NCBI GenBank assembly: GCA_902779395.1
Contig: CACZBK010000022.1
Coordinates: 1-64,000, forward strand
From: an uncultured Lachnospiraceae bacterium
GTDB lineage: Bacteria > Bacillota > Clostridia > Lachnospirales > Lachnospiraceae
Length of the DNA: 64,000 nt
Direction of reading: 5' to 3'
The notes under the pieces are model-generated. The model had not been told where the DNA came from. It saw nothing but the letters and a program-made list of their open reading frames with translations, and did not search any database. The position numbers and the translations under genes were made by a program. Every line of letters begins with the position of its first letter. Position 1 is the stretch's first letter. Below, in pieces: positions 60,660 to 64,000 of the stretch.

Positions 60660-61875
60660 ATAGTATGCTGAAGCTGATCTTTTTATTCTTATAAGCCACC
60701 TGGATCCTGGCGCCTATTTTTCTCGCTATCTCCTGTGCGATAGACAGGCCTATACCGAATCCCGATTTCTTGCTGTTATGGGATTCATCCTCTCTGTAAA
60801 AACGATCGAAAAATCTTCTGTAATCAACTCCCTCACCCGCAGCATAATCATTAGTAACACTAAGGCGCGCATTTCTGCCCCCCGTAAGCTCGATCCTTAC
60901 ACAGCCGCCTTCATCGCAATACTTGGCTGCGTTATCCAGAAGTATCGAACACAGTTCCGTTACACTCCTTTTCTCTGCCTTTACGATCACAGCATCATCT
61001 ATACTCTTCTCAAACGTTTTGCCCTGAGTGGTCACAACCTCTTCAAAACTCTCCGCCTGCTCATTTGCAACGGCAGAGACATCCACATCACTCAGCACTA
61101 TCTCATCCTTCTCGTCGAGCTTTGATAAAGTGACCAGCTCCGATACCAGTGCACCAAGACGCTTTACCTGCCTCATCGTCGCCTCTGTCCATTTGCTCTT
61201 TCCGTTCTCCAGTTCTATCATCTCGGTATTTGCGGATATCACCGCAAGAGGAGTTTTCAACTCGTGTGACGCATTGGTGATAAAACGTTTCTGCCTCTCC
61301 TGATTTTCTATAAACGGCTGCACTATGCGGGTCGAAAGAGCCACCATCAGCGTACTGTATATCAACAGTATCACCAGTCCCACAATAATCAGGTAATACA
61401 TTGTCTGGTGGATTATCCAGTATCTCGAAGTCCAGTCCGCAAATACGATCAGATCCGCATCAGGCCTTCTTTCCATCTTATATATGTACCTGCTCCCGTC
61501 ATAAGAAAAACGGCCTACGGGAGCGCCTAATATCCTTACCTGTCTGCTTATCTTAAGCGCTTCTTCATCATCTATGGTGGCGACCGACTCCGTATTTATC
61601 ATTGCGGCCTCACCTTCTTCATCAAGTATCACGGAAAAATATCTTACCTCATACTGCTGTTCCTCGGTCACAGAGATAAAAGTCCCGCCGTCTATGTGTA
61701 CTGTCCTTGTGGGCATGTAGCCGTCATTCTGGATCAGTACATCCAGGATCATCTCCATCTGTGATGAAACGGAACTGCGCACAAGAAAATAAACCGGCCC
61801 CATCACCAGAGTCAGTACCAGCAATAATACAAATGTCGAGGCAAGTACAAATTGTACACGAAGACGTCCTAACAT
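60652..61875 (-). CDS. Sensor histidine kinase (HisKA/HATPase)
   Basis: 407 residues. Two transmembrane helices (about 8-30 and 170-195) enclose an extracellular sensor of about 135 residues. An H box (FITNASHELKTPLAVISANTEMIE, His about 225), a dimerisation helix and an ATPase domain with N box (CSILLDNAAKYCDEGG), RFYREDESHNSKKSGFGIGLSIAQEIARKIG follow. It is the likely partner of the convergently encoded OmpR-type regulator, although such pairs are usually in one operon. It lies 45 nt after the kinase-DegV fusion gene and probably shares its transcript. Confidence 0.92.
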   Translation of the reverse strand: MLGRLRVQFVLASTFVLLLVLTLVMGPVYFLVRSSVSSQMEMILDVLIQNDGYMPTRTVHIDGGTFISVTEEQQYEVRYFSVILDEEGEAAMINTESVATIDDEEALKISRQVRILGAPVGRFSYDGSRYIYKMERRPDADLIVFADWTSRYWIIHQTMYYLIIVGLVILLIYSTLMVALSTRIVQPFIENQERQKRFITNASHELKTPLAVISANTEMIELENGKSKWTEATMRQVKRLGALVSELVTLSKLDEKDEIVLSDVDVSAVANEQAESFEEVVTTQGKTFEKSIDDAVIVKAEKRSVTELCSILLDNAAKYCDEGGCVRIELTGGRNARLSVTNDYAAGEGVDYRRFFDRFYREDESHNSKKSGFGIGLSIAQEIARKIGARIQVAYKNKKISFSILFR

Positions 61876-61920
61876 AGAAGCTTTTTATCCTTTTAAACCA
61901 CTACAGGTCTTTTTCAGTGA

Positions 61921-64000
61921 TCATTTTCTGGAAAATATAAGGCCGAATGTTCCGGGCCCGCAGTTTATACCTACCGCAGGTGAGGCTTTCTGAAACCATA
62001 TCTTTTTAAAATCCACGTACCTGCGTACTTCTTCTTCGATATGCTTAAGCTCGCTTTCCTTCATTCCCACATAGGTAATGAACAGTACCGAATCATCAAT
62101 GCCTGCACGATTTTTTAAAGCCCATCTTATATAATCACTGCGGACGGTATCCCGGCGGCCAAAGAGTATATTTCCCGTTTTAAGTCTGCTGTCTTTCATC
62201 ATAAATACGGGATGCAGCATAAAGATCGTAAAGAACTTGTTCATATTTGCGGATAATCTGCCGCCTTTCATCAGATACTCCGTATCATCGACTATAAAGC
62301 CTGTCTGTATCTTCTTTTTCTTTTCATCCAGATGTGAAAGGAACTCTTCACTTACCGTCTGCTCGGATTCGGATAGATCCTTAGCATACAGAGCAAGCAA
62401 ACCCATACCACTGGACAGATGTCCGGAATCCACAACCGTAACATTATAAAACGAAAGTGCTGCTTCCTTTGCATTCGCATAACCGTCACTGGAGCGTTTG
62501 CCCATGGCTATATGCAGAATGTATTGAGCCTCTGAAAGACAGTGTGCGAAGAATTCTTCATATTCCGATACAGAGGGACATTCACTGTGTGCTTCACTGT
62601 TTCCGTAAGCCAGATAATTAAGCACGGAATCCCCTTCGGTCTCTATCCCATCCAGAAAGCTTCCGCCTGTCGTATGAACATGATAAGGCAGCACACGTAT
62701 ATGCAGACGTTTTACAAGCTCTGCGGGCAGATCACATACGCTGTCTGTTGTTACCATGAGAGGCATCTTATGCTTTGTTTCTTTAAGCACGCTGTTCTTA
62801 GCGAACTCCTCCTCCGTCATATTGTTAAGATGGACCTTATCTCTTGAGAGTACATGAAGAAGCGCAGCCTCGAGCAGAGTTCCGCTTATAGGCTTTACAA
62901 GATATCCGTCAAAGCCTTCCCTGCTGTAATATGCCTGATTGGCCGAGCCGGCATTGGCTGTCACAATGACCACCGGTGTATTCCGGCACAGACCGCCCGG
63001 CTGTTCCCTGACGGCATGCATGCATTCGATCCCATCCATTTCAGGCATAAGGTGATCCATCAGTATCGCATCGTAATGCTCCTTAAGCGTAAGTCTGAGC
63101 GCTTCGGCACCGCTTGATGCCGTATCCGTTTTACACTTCGTTGCACGAAGGAGTTTTTCCGCTACCATCAGGTTTGAGGTATTGTCATCTACGATAAGTA
63201 TCCTGGCTGAGGGCGCTTCAAAGCTCTGATGATAATGCTCGCGCGAGCTTAAGATATGCCATGTCTCCGGATTCAGATGCCCTATAGCCTTCTCATCCAC
63301 AACCTCCTGCTCTATCGTTACCATAAAGGTGGAACCCTTTGTGTAAATACTGTTTACGGATATCTCTCCGCCCATAAGATCAACAAGCTGTCTGACTATG
63401 GAAAGCCCCAGGCCTGTGCCTTCGATATAACGGTTTTTTTCTTCATCCACTCTTTTAAAGGCATCAAAAAGATGAGGTATGCTTTCCTTTCTGATACCCA
63501 TACCTGTATCACTGACGGTATACGTCACCGCCACTTTGTTAAGCTCGAGCTTTCTGCAGCTCAGCGAAAGACTTACACTCCCCTCTTTCGTATACTTCAC
63601 GGCATTGTTAAGAAGATTTATGAGTATCTGTTTTATCCTGACCTCATCGGCAAAAAGCTGTGACGGCATGGACGGATCAACATCTACATTAAACTCAAGT
63701 CCTTTTTCCTTCGCCCGTGACCATATCATATTGACCAGGTCCGAAAGCATATTGCCCACATCGTACGTAACACTGACTATATCCATCTTGCCTGATTCTA
63801 TCTTGGACATATCCAGGATATCATTGATAAGCGACAAGAGCATCCTTCCGGCCGACCGTATATTTCTTGCATCCTCAGCCACTTCATCGGAGATATCTTC
63901 CCTCAGGATCATCTCATCAAGTCCGATTATCGTATTAATGGGAGTACGTATCTCATGGCTCATGTTGGAGAAGAAACGGCTCTGGGATCTGTTAAGTTCT
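61921..64000 (-). CDS. Hybrid histidine kinase-receiver-DegV fusion, N-terminus cut by window edge
   Basis: The frame is open to the window end (693 codons seen). Visible order, numbering from Met at 63963: H box FFSNMSHEIRTPINTI (phospho-acceptor His3), ATPase domain (about 100-220; N box LINLLNNAVKYTKEG, G boxes SDTGMGI and EGTGLGLSIV), receiver (about 252-375; Asp303 in LMDHLMPEMDG, Lys357), then a complete DegV domain (about 400-680). DegV marks are VTTDSVCDLPAELV, ECPSVSEYEEFF, KRSSDGYANAKEAA, VVDSGHLSSGMGLL, DTEYLMKGGRLSA, HPVFMMKDSRLK and CGPGTFGLIF. DegV proteins bind fatty acids, so the kinase may sense or act on a lipid. The sensor part lies outside the window. Confidence 0.92.
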   Translation of the reverse strand, partial: ELNRSQSRFFSNMSHEIRTPINTIIGLDEMILREDISDEVAEDARNIRSAGRMLLSLINDILDMSKIESGKMDIVSVTYDVGNMLSDLVNMIWSRAKEKGLEFNVDVDPSMPSQLFADEVRIKQILINLLNNAVKYTKEGSVSLSLSCRKLELNKVAVTYTVSDTGMGIRKESIPHLFDAFKRVDEEKNRYIEGTGLGLSIVRQLVDLMGGEISVNSIYTKGSTFMVTIEQEVVDEKAIGHLNPETWHILSSREHYHQSFEAPSARILIVDDNTSNLMVAEKLLRATKCKTDTASSGAEALRLTLKEHYDAILMDHLMPEMDGIECMHAVREQPGGLCRNTPVVIVTANAGSANQAYYSREGFDGYLVKPISGTLLEAALLHVLSRDKVHLNNMTEEEFAKNSVLKETKHKMPLMVTTDSVCDLPAELVKRLHIRVLPYHVHTTGGSFLDGIETEGDSVLNYLAYGNSEAHSECPSVSEYEEFFAHCLSEAQYILHIAMGKRSSDGYANAKEAALSFYNVTVVDSGHLSSGMGLLALYAKDLSESEQTVSEEFLSHLDEKKKKIQTGFIVDDTEYLMKGGRLSANMNKFFTIFMLHPVFMMKDSRLKTGNILFGRRDTVRSDYIRWALKNRAGIDDSVLFITYVGMKESELKHIEEEVRRYVDFKKIWFQKASPAVGINCGPGTFGLIFSRK

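Noticed and set aside
1-64000. CRISPR arrays, tRNA or rRNA genes, insertion sequences, phage genes
   Set aside because: None seen on either strand; the only repeats are the short ones listed.

Overview
The window looks like a chromosomal segment of a Clostridia-class Firmicute, most likely Lachnospiraceae. This is inferred from a Firmicute-order S10/spc ribosomal operon with zinc-type S14, a KOW protein between map and infA, an anaerobic (early-cobalt) corrin pathway, a class B sortase, a zinc-lid adenylate kinase, paired MutS-like ATPases, strong AGGAGG ribosome sites and a mid-40s GC content judged by eye. Almost everything is on the minus strand, so the biological reading direction is from high to low coordinates.

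Layout, in transcription order. (1) 64000-51862: signalling and accessory genes. These include a hybrid histidine kinase fused to a DegV lipid-binding domain (cut by the window end), a second kinase, an OmpR-type regulator, a small alarmone synthetase, an orphan GspF-like protein, a membrane spermidine-synthase-like protein, a truncated methyltransferase, a REC-GGDEF protein and a PutP-type symporter. (2) 51781-38790: S10 promoter and leader, then rpsJ-rplC-rplD-rplW-rplB-rpsS-rplV-rpsC-rplP-rpmC-rpsQ-rplN-rplX-rplE-rpsN-rpsH-rplF-rplR-rpsE-rpmD-rplO-secY-adk-map-KOW-infA. (3) 38758-25724: a cobalamin riboswitch only 31 nt after infA. It heads a surface cobaltochelatase lipoprotein (CbiK), a binding lipoprotein, a permease, an ABC-ATPase/CobQ fusion, and cobT-cobU-cobS-cbiB-cobD-cbiC-cbiD. 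(4) 25602-18773: a LuxR-type two-component system with two sensor-like proteins, then a pair of MutS-like ATPases. (5) 18729-11202: a second corrin block (cbiFG, cbiH, cbiJET, cbiA) from its own apparently leaderless promoter, ending in a GH25 lysozyme. (6) 11115-5616: PHP protein, DUF454, cysteine-rich protein, a divergent guanine-deaminase-like gene, a Gfo/Idh-aldo/keto reductase fusion, a metallophosphoesterase and a zinc-ribbon protein with YAGP repeats. (7) 5566-1881: the rest of the ribosomal superoperon (rpmJ-rpsM-rpsK-rpsD-rpoA-rplQ) from its own promoter, ended by a near-perfect terminator. (8) 1757-1: class B sortase and a partial secreted protein.

The two corrin blocks together give most steps from sirohydrochlorin to cobalamin. 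Missing from the window are CbiL, uroporphyrinogen methylation/sirohydrochlorin synthesis, the cobalt adenosyltransferase, any recognisable lower-ligand synthesis gene and a cobalt transporter. The cobaltochelatase is an exported lipoprotein whose C-terminal module resembles the N-terminal module of the adjacent binding lipoprotein. This suggests a cell-surface step in corrinoid or tetrapyrrole handling.

The main points to follow up are: the roughly 33 kb block that separates infA from rpmJ; the riboswitch placed directly behind infA with no visible terminator; the surface CbiK/NEAT-like/ABC-CobQ module; the kinase-DegV fusion; and several genes whose best promoter puts the transcription start on or next to the start codon. 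No tRNA, rRNA, CRISPR array, transposase or phage gene was recognised.
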